A DNA stretch of 9,032 nt from CAZLAP01 sp964557715 (GCA_964557715.1 CAZLAP010000018.1:1-9032); one strand, 5' to 3'. Counted from the stretch's first letter, positions 1 to 5,645 are shown. Notes: generated from the sequence alone by a model not told the origin. A program made the numbers and translations.

Positions 1-1
1 A

Positions 2-562
2 AAGAAATTAATCGCTTCGTTGAGCCAAAGTATGAATTTTTTTACAGATATGTCTGTTAAAGACTTTTTACAATTACATTTAGAGTCACGCGGGAGAAAA
101 CCAAAACAAGGCTTAATCAAAGAAGTAATAAAAGAAGCTAATAGAATTACAGGAGAGGCAATTTATCCTGAAATGAATTTACTTGATTTGTCTGGTGGCC
201 AAAGCAGAGCTTTAATGGTTTCCGATGTGGCCAATATCAGTATTTCCCCTATTATTTTGATTGACGAAATAGAAAATGCAGGCATTAGAAAAGAGGAGGC
301 TATCAAAATTTTAGTGGAAGAAGGGAAAATTGTTTTAATCGTTACGCATGATCCTTCTTTAGCATTAAGAGCCGATAAAAGAATTATTATAAAAGATGGT
401 GGTGTCGTTAAAATCTTGAAAACCTCTTTGAAAGAAAAAGGCATTGCTCATTATCTTAACTGGATAGAAAATTATGGATTGGATATAAGAGAAAAAATAA
501 GGAAAGGTGAAAGAATTAAAAACGTGGAGATATATTGTGAACCGATTAAGTCTAAAAAATAA
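2..562 (+). CDS. ABC-type ATPase, C-terminal part (5' end outside the window)
   Basis: This is the C-terminal portion of an ATP-binding cassette protein. The reading frame is open to the window edge (frame starting at base 2), so the Walker A part lies upstream and the in-frame TTG at 20 is not the true start. Visible motifs are a Q-loop (glutamine codon at 26-28, in SLSQSMNF), the signature LSGGQSRA (188 onward), Walker B IILIDEIENAG (251 onward) and the switch histidine in VTHDPS (codon 347-349). These are the ATP-hydrolysing half of an ABC cassette. A basic tail of about 60 residues follows. No membrane partner is visible downstream; instead a HypB-like GTPase begins 44 bp later. That suggests a role coupled to metal or cofactor handling rather than a standard importer, although a permease could lie upstream. 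The ABC class is certain; the role is inferred. Confidence 0.85.
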   Translation, partial: KKLIASLSQSMNFFTDMSVKDFLQLHLESRGRKPKQGLIKEVIKEANRITGEAIYPEMNLLDLSGGQSRALMVSDVANISISPIILIDEIENAGIRKEEAIKILVEEGKIVLIVTHDPSLALRADKRIIIKDGGVVKILKTSLKEKGIAHYLNWIENYGLDIREKIRKGERIKNVEIYCEPIKSKK

Positions 563-606
563 ACAAGTTTGATTCGGCGGATAGAGCGCCAAATTAAAAT
601 ACAAAT

Positions 607-1395
607 ATGAAATTTATAATTTTTGCTGGGACTCCCGGTTCAGGCAAAACAAGCATAATTAAATATATAATTCAGGAATTGAGAAACGATTCTAAACTAT
701 TTTTTGCTAAATTTGATTGCCTGCAAACATCAGATGATGAACGAATTGCCGAGGAATATAAAATACCGGCTGTTAAAAAATTAGCCGGAGAGCTTTGTCC
801 CGATCATTACACCGCCCTTGAAATACCAAAAATAATTAAAGAGAATCAAGGCAAAGACATTATTATTCTGGAAACCGCTGGTTTGTGCCTTCGTTGTTCC
901 CCTTATGTTAAAGAGGGATTAGGAGTTAATGTTTTGGATATCACCTCTGGAGATCCTTCTCGCTACGGACCAATTTTGACTGAAGCGGATGTAATAGCTA
1001 TTAGCAAGGGAGATTTAATTTCTCAAGCAGAAAGAGAAATTTTTAGAGCGAAAGTTCTGAAGGTCAACCCTAAGGCGAGAATAACGGAAGTTAACGGGCT
1101 TACAGGAGAAGGCGCTATTGACATAGCAGAATTCATAAAAGAATCTTCCGCTATCAAAAATGAGAAATTAACGCTGAAACATTCTATGCCTTCGGCGTTA
1201 TGCGGTTATTGCTACGGGAATAGAATAATAGATGAGAGAGAAGAGCATCAAAGAGCTTTGGCGGGAAAAGAATTAAAAAATTTAGTTCCCGGCTTAAACT
1301 GCGGAAAATGCGGTTTTAAATCTTGCAACGAATTCATCAGAGCTGTTTTGGATGGAAAGGCTAAAAAAGAACAATGTCCGTTTATTAAACAATAA
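607..1395 (+). CDS. HypB-like SIMIBI-class GTPase with C-terminal four-cysteine Fe-S domain
   Basis: This is a 262-aa predicted nucleotide-dependent metallochaperone. It has a P-loop GTPGSGKT (8-15), then C64-P-D-H67 where HypB carries its metal-binding Cys-His, then ETAGLCLRCSP (89-99) matching the HypB block ENVGNLVCP but with two cysteines (C94, C97). The LDITSGD block and the nucleotide-specificity motif SKGD (133-136, in place of NKxD) follow. A further pair C199/C202 sits in a linker, and the C-terminus holds C232, C235, C240 and C257 in the CxxCGxxxC...CP pattern of the small Fe-S domain PF04060. HypB proteins insert nickel into hydrogenase; the fused Fe-S domain and extra Cys pairs are not standard for HypB. 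Its neighbours are an ABC ATPase before it and two ferredoxins after it. Delivery of a metal or Fe-S unit is inferred, and the client is unknown. GTP rather than ATP is assumed, since SKGD departs from the usual motif. Confidence 0.85.
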   Translation: MKFIIFAGTPGSGKTSIIKYIIQELRNDSKLFFAKFDCLQTSDDERIAEEYKIPAVKKLAGELCPDHYTALEIPKIIKENQGKDIIILETAGLCLRCSPYVKEGLGVNVLDITSGDPSRYGPILTEADVIAISKGDLISQAEREIFRAKVLKVNPKARITEVNGLTGEGAIDIAEFIKESSAIKNEKLTLKHSMPSALCGYCYGNRIIDEREEHQRALAGKELKNLVPGLNCGKCGFKSCNEFIRAVLDGKAKKEQCPFIKQ

Positions 1396-1402
1396 AGTAT
1401 AT

Positions 1403-1615
1403 ATGGAGAAAACATTTGAAGGTTATTTATTTAATAGGATAGAGGAAATTGGTAATAAGAAATACAATCATGTTGGTTGTGAAGGTGAAGATAAAATTTT
1501 CGGTGATTTTTTGTCTGAATTCGTGCCAGAAATAGGTATGCGAAGAAGGGTGAAATTTACCATAAAATCATTGGAAGAACCAAAAATGATTAAATCAGAA
1601 ATAATCAAGCAATAA
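1403..1615 (+). CDS. small conserved-looking protein of unknown function (70 aa)
   Basis: I do not recognise this protein. The ATG at 1403 gives 70 residues and lies 7 bp after the GTPase stop. An in-frame ATG at 1352 would overlap the GTPase by 44 bp and add a low-complexity N-terminus, so 1403 is preferred. The product is soluble, with one cysteine in HVGCEGEDKIFGDF and a run of likely strands near the end (RRRVKFTIKSLEE). No membrane segment or known metal motif is visible. Its position between a metallochaperone-like GTPase and two ferredoxin genes, with gaps of 7 and 9 bp, makes it very likely part of the same operon and perhaps a small partner or adaptor. It is too short to exclude a spurious frame, but the spacing and protein-like composition favour a real gene. 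Confidence 0.6.
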   Translation: MEKTFEGYLFNRIEEIGNKKYNHVGCEGEDKIFGDFLSEFVPEIGMRRRVKFTIKSLEEPKMIKSEIIKQ

Positions 1616-1624
1616 AATAATTTT

Positions 1625-1972
1625 ATGCCTTGGATAGATAAAAATAAATGTGTCGGTTGCGGAATTTGTGTTCGAGAATGTCCGGTCGGTGCTATTTCTA
1701 TAAAAAAAGAAAGGGCGGTAATTGACATGGAAAAATGTATAAGATGTGGGAAGTGCCATGATGTTTGCCCGCAAGAAGCGGTAAGGCATGATAGCGAAAG
1801 GATACCCTTGGAAATAAAAGAAAATGTGGAAAGGGCCGAAAAGGATTTGGAGAATTTTAAAACCAAAGAAGAGAAAGAAGATTTCTTAGAAAGAATGGTT
1901 AAGCACTACAATAAAGAGAAAAAGGTCGCGGAAGGAACTATTGAGAAAATAAGTAAAATATCTTTAGAATAA
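1625..1972 (+). CDS. 2x[4Fe-4S] ferredoxin with charged C-terminal helical extension
   Basis: This is a 115-aa bacterial-type ferredoxin. Two classical CxxCxxCxxxCP motifs are complete: C9, C12, C15, C19 and C38, C41, C44, C48, enough for two [4Fe-4S] clusters that carry low-potential electrons. Residues from about 60 to the end form a highly charged Lys/Glu-rich extension (for example VERAEKDLENFKTKEEKEDF), predicted helical or coiled-coil, that could dock to a partner. The gene starts 9 bp after the 70-aa protein and is followed 24 bp later by a second ferredoxin. It probably supplies electrons to, or receives clusters from, the neighbouring HypB-like GTPase/ABC module; that link is inferred from position only. 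No Shine-Dalgarno is visible before the ATG. Confidence 0.93.
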   Translation: MPWIDKNKCVGCGICVRECPVGAISIKKERAVIDMEKCIRCGKCHDVCPQEAVRHDSERIPLEIKENVERAEKDLENFKTKEEKEDFLERMVKHYNKEKKVAEGTIEKISKISLE

Positions 1973-1996
1973 CAAAAGATAATAAAATAAATTTCT

Positions 1997-2371
1997 ATGA
2001 AATTTGAAGTTAATAAATCAAAATGCGCTGGCTGCGGAGCTTGCTTAAGAGCTTGTCCTCACGGGGCAATTAAAATAGGAGAAGACGGGAAAGCTTTTAT
2101 TGACCAAGGTAAATGTAAAAAGTGCGGAAAGTGCCAAGAAGTTTGTCCTTTTAACGCAATAGAAGAAATTTCGGAGAAAGAAGATAAGGAAAATATTAAA
2201 CAATCAAAAACTTCAGCGTCGGTACAAGCCCCCAATAGTTCTTCTATCAGGAGGCAGGGTTTCGGTATTGGTAGAGGATTAGGGAAAGGCATGGGAAGAG
2301 GTTTAGGCAGAGGTCCTCGAAACGGAAGAGGAGAAGGACGCGGCGGCGGAGGGAAATTATTTTATAGATAA
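1997..2371 (+). CDS. 2x[4Fe-4S] ferredoxin with Gly/Arg-rich C-terminal tail
   Basis: This 124-aa protein has two complete [4Fe-4S] motifs (C10, C13, C16, C20 and C40, C43, C46, C50), a Lys/Ser/Glu-rich linker (about 58-84), then a low-complexity tail of about 40 residues of Gly and Arg, for example GRGLGKGMGRGLGRG. From general knowledge, Gly/Arg-rich tails of this kind occur on small Fe-S proteins found near NifX-like and Mrp/MinD-type Fe-S carrier genes of anaerobes, which fits an Fe-S trafficking theme here. The tail is strongly basic and could bind nucleic acid or an acidic partner; this is inference. The stop overlaps the start of the next gene (TAATG, one shared base), suggesting translational coupling to the uracil-DNA glycosylase. 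Confidence 0.92.
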   Translation: MKFEVNKSKCAGCGACLRACPHGAIKIGEDGKAFIDQGKCKKCGKCQEVCPFNAIEEISEKEDKENIKQSKTSASVQAPNSSSIRRQGFGIGRGLGKGMGRGLGRGPRNGRGEGRGGGGKLFYR

Positions 2372-3042
2372 TGGATAAAGAGCAAAAACTTAAAAAAATA
2401 AAAGAAGAAGTTTTGAGCTGCAAAAGATGTCTCTTGCATAAAGAGAGATCTGAAAATAAATTCTATCCTGTAATCGGAGAAGGAAATCATCGGGCGAGCG
2501 TAATGTTTGTCGGCGAAGCTCCGGGGTTTAATGAAGCTAAAACAGGAAGGCCATTTTGCGGAGCAGCTGGGAAAATTTTAGATGAGCTTTTAGAATCTGT
2601 TAATATAAAAAGAGAGGATGTTTATATTACTAATATTTTAAAAGATAGACCGCCCAAAAATCGGGATCCGCAGCCGGAAGAAATTAAGGCTTGTACTCCT
2701 TATTTGGAAAGACAGATTAGGGCGATTAACCCTAAAATTATTTGTCCTTTAGGTAGATATTCAATGAGGTTTCTAATGGAAAAATTTGAGTTGGAAAATC
2801 AGTCGGCGGGAATTAGCAAAATTCACGGTAAGTCGTTCAGAGTCAATAAATTTTTTTATAATTTTACCCTAATGCCTTTTTATCACCCTGCAGTGGCAGC
2901 TTACAATCCAAATATGAAAGATATTCTTAAAGAAGATTTTAAAGTTTTGAAAACCTTGTTAGGAAAAATATTGAAAGAAGAAGAAAAACGTAGAGAAGAA
3001 TGGGAATTTGAAAAAAGAAAGATGGAAGACCCCTTTTATTAA
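2371..3042 (+). CDS. family 4-type uracil-DNA glycosylase
   Basis: This 223-aa enzyme excises uracil from DNA as the first step of base excision repair. The family 4 signature is clear: GEAPG (48-52) followed by TGRPFCGAAG (58-67), the VYITNI strand, RPPKNRDP (93-100), and the catalytic-site FYHPA (170-174). Family 4 enzymes hold a [4Fe-4S] cluster through four cysteines. Here C17, C20 and C108 are at the expected places, but the third ligand (normally Cys in KCRPP) is Asp92 (codon GAT at 2644-2646). Extra cysteines C63 and C125 exist elsewhere. A charged C-terminal helix (about 195-223) extends beyond the core. The ATG overlaps the stop of the preceding ferredoxin by one base. Placement behind ferredoxins may reflect the need for an Fe-S cluster, or simply dense packing. 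Confidence 0.93.
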   Translation: MDKEQKLKKIKEEVLSCKRCLLHKERSENKFYPVIGEGNHRASVMFVGEAPGFNEAKTGRPFCGAAGKILDELLESVNIKREDVYITNILKDRPPKNRDPQPEEIKACTPYLERQIRAINPKIICPLGRYSMRFLMEKFELENQSAGISKIHGKSFRVNKFFYNFTLMPFYHPAVAAYNPNMKDILKEDFKVLKTLLGKILKEEEKRREEWEFEKRKMEDPFY

Positions 3043-3073
3043 CCCGTTTTAATAAAATTTTTAAGCTGAATTT

Positions 3074-3766
3074 ATGAACGAGCCAATTTTAAAGGTGAAA
3101 AACTTGAACGTAAGCTTTGGGGAAGAAGAAATTGTTAGAGAGCTTTCTTTTGAAGTAAAAAGGGGTGAGGTTTTAATTATTTTAGGTCCGAACGGCGCGG
3201 GGAAAACAACGTTATTGAGAGCTCTGTTGGGATTGATACCATACGAAGGTGAAATTGATTGGGGATCTAAAAACATTAGTTATTTACCGCCCCAGGAGTT
3301 AATTCAAAGGAAGCATTTGCCACCGATGACGATAGAAGAGTTTTTTAAATTTAAAGATGTAGATAAGGAAAATATATTAAAGATTTTCGAAGAAGTAGGC
3401 CTTAACGCATCGTTATTAAAAAAATCTTTTAACGCTTTGTCCACCGGTCAATTCCAAAGAATGATGATTGCCTGGGCCTTAGTAGACAACCCAGAGGTTT
3501 TGCTTTTCGATGAAGCGACTTACGGAATTGATGCAGGAGGAGAAGAAACTATTTATTCTCTTTTACATAACTTTTGGGAAAAGAGAGATCTAACTATTTT
3601 GTTGGTAACCCATGACCTGGACATAGTTTACGAACATGCGAATAGCGTATTATGTCTTAATAAAGAAAAAATGTGCTACGGAGAACCGACAAAAATACTT
3701 ACTCCCCAGAATTTAGAGAAAATTTACGGAACGGGAATAAAATTTTATAAACACGTTCACAAGTAA
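3074..3766 (+). CDS. ABC-3 family metal transporter ATP-binding subunit (ZnuC/MntB-like)
   Basis: This 230-aa complete ATPase would power import of a divalent metal such as zinc, manganese or iron with the permease encoded directly downstream (start 3 bp after this stop). Motifs in order are Walker A GPNGAGKT (38-45), Q-loop glutamine in YLPPQE (Q74), signature LSTGQFQR (122-129, Thr in place of the usual Gly), Walker B VLLFDE (142-147) and switch histidine H180 in VTHDLD. The C-terminal MCYGEPTKILTPQNLEKIYG segment matches the conserved end of ZnuC/MntB-type subunits. It ends in HVHK, a possible minor metal-binding tail. No substrate-binding protein or Fur/Zur-type regulator is seen in the window. 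The metal cannot be told from sequence alone. Confidence 0.93.
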   Translation: MNEPILKVKNLNVSFGEEEIVRELSFEVKRGEVLIILGPNGAGKTTLLRALLGLIPYEGEIDWGSKNISYLPPQELIQRKHLPPMTIEEFFKFKDVDKENILKIFEEVGLNASLLKKSFNALSTGQFQRMMIAWALVDNPEVLLFDEATYGIDAGGEETIYSLLHNFWEKRDLTILLVTHDLDIVYEHANSVLCLNKEKMCYGEPTKILTPQNLEKIYGTGIKFYKHVHK

Positions 3767-3769
3767 AAT

Positions 3770-4531
3770 ATGGAAATTTTTTTAGCTTTAATAATGGGAA
3801 TTTTTGTGGGAGCGGCAGCGGGATATCTGGGTACTTTAATGCTGTCAAAAAGAATGGCCTTGGTCGCCGGTCCTCTGGGGCATCTAACTTTGCCCGGGAT
3901 TGCGCTAGCTTTTCTTTTAGGAATTGATATATCGATCGGAGCTTTTTTTGTGGTTATTTTCGGGATTTTTATAATTTGGCTTCTTGAAATGAGAACAAAA
4001 TTACCCATGGAAGCCCTGACTGCCATTGTTTTTGCCGTGGGAGTTGCAACGGCTCTTTTGTTCATCCCCGAAGACAAAACAATACCTGCGTTAATTGGGG
4101 ACATTTCTCAAGTATCGCCGATGGCGGTGGCCGTCACTATTATTTTATCATTTCTGGTTATTTTTGTGACCAAAAAGATTTATAAGAAAATTACTTTAGC
4201 CGAAATTTCTGCAGATATAGCAAGTTCAAGGGGAATAGATGTTAAAAAATACAATTTTATTTATCTGTTATGCATCGCGATTATTGTATCTTTGGGAGTT
4301 AAAATAGTTGGCGGATTAATGACAGCAGCTTTGGTGGCTATCCCGGCCTGTACGAGCAGGAATTTAAGCAGGGATATTTTTCAATATTCCTTGGGAGGGT
4401 TGGTTCTGGGAGGGCTAAGTTGTGCAACTGGAGTATTGGCGTTTAATTTTATCGGCGTTCCCGCAGGGCTTTTGATAATTTTTTCAAGCGCACTTTTCTT
4501 TTTGATTTCTTTAATCTTTAAGAGAACATAA
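3770..4531 (+). CDS. ABC-3 family metal transporter permease (ZnuB/MntC-like)
   Basis: This 253-aa polytopic membrane protein has roughly seven to eight hydrophobic helices and fits the ABC-3 permease family (PF00950). It begins with a helix (about 1-25) followed by SKRMALVAGPLGHLTLPGIA, the family's early conserved segment, where many relatives have a D/H-S-H-x-x-L-P-G pattern. The segment around residues 145-165 (LAEISADIASSRGIDVKK) corresponds to the coupling region contacting the ATPase, and the stretch KIVGGLMTAALVAIPA matches the conserved late motif (VGxLLvxALLviPAA). The start is 3 bp after the ATPase gene, so the two are co-translated. The pair would form a zinc, manganese or iron importer needing a binding protein encoded elsewhere. 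Confidence 0.92.
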   Translation: MEIFLALIMGIFVGAAAGYLGTLMLSKRMALVAGPLGHLTLPGIALAFLLGIDISIGAFFVVIFGIFIIWLLEMRTKLPMEALTAIVFAVGVATALLFIPEDKTIPALIGDISQVSPMAVAVTIILSFLVIFVTKKIYKKITLAEISADIASSRGIDVKKYNFIYLLCIAIIVSLGVKIVGGLMTAALVAIPACTSRNLSRDIFQYSLGGLVLGGLSCATGVLAFNFIGVPAGLLIIFSSALFFLISLIFKRT

Positions 4532-4544
4532 AAATCGTAGCGAT

Positions 4545-4817
4545 ATGTCGATGAAAAAAGAATTTGAACAATTACTTAAACGGTGCAAAGATTACGCGAG
4601 AGATAACGGCTTTCGTTTAAATCCAGATCGAAAAGTGGTAAATTATTTACTCGAAGCATTGTTGGAAAGAGAAAGAAAATATGGCAAAAGATATTGTCCT
4701 TGCCGCCGTATTAAAAAGAGTCAAAAAGAAAATGATAAAATTATCTGTCCTTGTATTTACTGTAAAGAAGAAATAAGAAAAGACGGACATTGCCATTGTT
4801 TTTTATTTGTAAAATAA
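4545..4817 (+). CDS. ferredoxin:thioredoxin reductase catalytic-subunit-like protein
   Basis: This 90-aa protein carries the diagnostic cysteine pattern of the FTR catalytic subunit: CPC (51-53), CPC (68-70) and CHC (83-85). In the characterised enzyme four of these cysteines ligate a [4Fe-4S] cluster and two form the redox-active disulfide next to it, passing electrons from ferredoxin to thioredoxin-like targets. The 12-residue gap between the second CPC and CHC is as I recall for bacterial/archaeal forms and longer than the plant 8. C73 and C14 are additional. Translation may start at 4545 or at the second ATG (4551); no Shine-Dalgarno distinguishes them. No variable subunit is visible, as in many anaerobes. 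The ferredoxins upstream are plausible electron donors, which gives the gene run a common redox theme. Confidence 0.9.
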   Translation: MSMKKEFEQLLKRCKDYARDNGFRLNPDRKVVNYLLEALLERERKYGKRYCPCRRIKKSQKENDKIICPCIYCKEEIRKDGHCHCFLFVK

Positions 4818-4840
4818 CATTTTGCAGTTCGCCTGTAATG

Positions 4841-4896
4841 CACTCCAAAATCAGGAATTTTCGATAAAATGAGTTTATACGGCCAGTTTTGGAGTG
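4841..4896. repeat. inverted repeat CACTCCAAAA / TTTTGGAGTG
   Basis: There are two perfect 10-bp arms, 4841-4850 and 4887-4896, separated by 36 bp; with one G-U pair the match extends to 12. No run of T follows either side, so it is not an ordinary intrinsic terminator for the upstream reductase gene. It lies in the boundary between the ordered gene run and the toxin-antitoxin operon. It could be a regulatory hairpin or the ends of a very short element. Confidence 0.6.
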
Positions 4897-4991
4897 TAAA
4901 TATAGCCAGTTTGTTGCTGAAGAATGTTTCTAACGTTTTCCAGTTCTCGCAGCACTATACTATATTCTTCGTTTTTTACTCTTTTTTCCGC
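4875..4991 (-). pseudogene. possible C-terminal gene remnant on the minus strand (about 38 codons)
   Basis: Read on the minus strand, bases 4991 to 4878 give an open stretch with a protein-like sequence (YSIVLRELENVRNILQQQ then TGYIYTPKLAV) ending in TAA at 4877-4875. No ATG is available; a GTG at 4955-4953 would give only 26 residues, and an in-frame TGA lies just upstream. The helical, amphipathic look resembles the end of a small regulatory or antitoxin-like protein, but I cannot name a family. It may be a chance open frame in A+T-rich DNA. If real, it is a leftover of a gene disrupted where the toxin-antitoxin operon now sits. Confidence 0.22.
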
Positions 4992-5003
4992 TCACCGCAA
5001 CTC

Positions 5004-5033
5004 TTGACAAAATAATATTATGTACGCTATAAT
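5004..5033 (+). promoter_or_regulatory. sigma-70-type promoter of the toxin-antitoxin operon
   Basis: A perfect -35 box TTGACA (5004-5009) and perfect -10 box TATAAT (5028-5033) are separated by 18 bp. Transcription would start near 5040, leaving a leader of about 30 nt before the antitoxin ATG at 5071. It is one of the two best-matching promoters in the window. Confidence 0.85.
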
Positions 5034-5038
5034 GTACA
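5021..5038. promoter_or_regulatory. paired TGTAC operator flanking the -10 box (YefM-type autoregulation)
   Basis: TGTACG (5021-5026) and TGTACA (5033-5038) lie 12 bp apart start to start and form a perfect inverted repeat TGTAC-N8-GTACA with the -10 box between the arms. YefM-YoeB systems are known to bind TGTACA cores spaced 12 bp centre to centre over their own promoter. The same core and spacing directly before a Phd/YefM-family gene indicate autorepression by the antitoxin or the toxin-antitoxin complex. Confidence 0.75.
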
Positions 5039-5070
5039 CAGAAATATAAAATCAATAAACAGTATTAATT

Positions 5071-5373
5071 ATGAACATAAAAACAACTCTATCAATTTCG
5101 GAAGCAAGGAAAAAATTATTTGAAATAGCCGAAAAAGTTCAGAAACCATCAACTCATTATATTCTAACCGAAAGAGGCAGGCCAAAAGTTGCTTTTATGT
5201 CTGCCGAAGAATTTGAATCATGGCAGGAAACCTTAGAAATAATACGTGATTTTCCTGATTTAGAAAAAGACATTAAAAAAGCTGAAAGAGAATACAAACA
5301 AGGTTATCGTTCAACTCTTGAAGACGTATTGTCTAAAGAGGGTTTTGTTTTAGCTGATAAGTCTAAAAAATAG
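5071..5373 (+). CDS. Phd/YefM-family antitoxin
   Basis: This is a 100-aa antitoxin of a type II toxin-antitoxin operon. The N-terminal 60 residues have the Phd/YefM pattern: a first strand then SISEARKKLFEIAEKV, a strand with YILTERGRPKVAFMSAEEFESW, the part that dimerises and binds DNA. The remaining segment (about 60-100), with EIIRDFPDLEKDIKKAEREY, is the charged tail that wraps around and neutralises the toxin. The gene starts about 30 nt after a strong promoter that carries TGTACA operator elements, and the toxin gene begins 2 bp after its stop, so both are made from one transcript with antitoxin first. Length and layout are typical. No Shine-Dalgarno is visible before the ATG. Confidence 0.92.
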   Translation: MNIKTTLSISEARKKLFEIAEKVQKPSTHYILTERGRPKVAFMSAEEFESWQETLEIIRDFPDLEKDIKKAEREYKQGYRSTLEDVLSKEGFVLADKSKK

Positions 5374-5375
5374 AC

Positions 5376-5627
5376 ATGTATCAGATAGTTTTATCAAGAA
5401 TAGCAGAAAAAGATTTAGATAAAGTTAATAAAAAATATAAGCCGCATATTTTTGCGGCTTTATTTGACCTAAGAAAAAATCCATATTTAGGTAAAAAACT
5501 TGAGGGCAAATTTCGTGATTGTTATTCTTTACGAATTGGCATATATAGAATTATCTATAAAATTTATAAAAATAAATTAAATATTCTTATTATTCGTATC
5601 GGTCCACGCCAGGGAGCGTATAAATAG
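5376..5627 (+). CDS. RelE/ParE-family toxin
   Basis: This is an 83-aa toxin partner of the Phd/YefM-type antitoxin. The family pattern is visible from end to end: an N-terminal strand and helix (IVLSRIAEKDLDKVNKKY), DLRKNPYLGKKLEGKFRDCYSLRIG, then YRIIYKI and the C-terminal IRIGPRQGAYK. The conserved arginines in SLRIGIYR and GPR, and the final Tyr, are the residues that in RelE-type members help cut ribosome-bound mRNA. ParE-type members with the same fold poison gyrase instead, and sequence alone does not decide between them. A GC-rich hairpin lies inside the coding sequence (5439-5460). The gene appears intact. Its product is expected in the cytoplasm, held inactive in complex with the antitoxin. 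Confidence 0.92.
   Translation: MYQIVLSRIAEKDLDKVNKKYKPHIFAALFDLRKNPYLGKKLEGKFRDCYSLRIGIYRIIYKIYKNKLNILIIRIGPRQGAYK
5439..5460. repeat. perfect 8-bp hairpin inside the toxin gene
   Basis: AAGCCGCA (5439-5446) pairs perfectly with TGCGGCTT (5453-5460) around a 6-nt A/T loop, followed by TATTTG. It resembles a weak intrinsic terminator placed about a quarter of the way into the toxin reading frame (residues around KPHIFAALF). It could reduce toxin mRNA relative to antitoxin mRNA. The downstream T tract is short and interrupted, so termination would be partial at best. Confidence 0.55.
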
Positions 5628-5645
5628 ACTATCTCATTTTAGCTT

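Noticed and set aside
576..590. GGCG/CGCC hairpin between the ABC ATPase and GTPase genes
   Set aside because: The stem is only 4 bp and no T run follows, so it is not supported as a terminator or other element.
1352..1402. Upstream ATG that would extend the 70-aa protein by 17 residues
   Set aside because: It lies inside the 3' end of the GTPase gene, adds low-complexity basic sequence and would create a 44-bp overlap; the ATG at 1403 fits the local spacing.
4971..4988. T-rich runs before the toxin-antitoxin promoter as a terminator
   Set aside because: No stable GC stem directly precedes the T runs; the inverted repeat upstream ends about 75 bp earlier.
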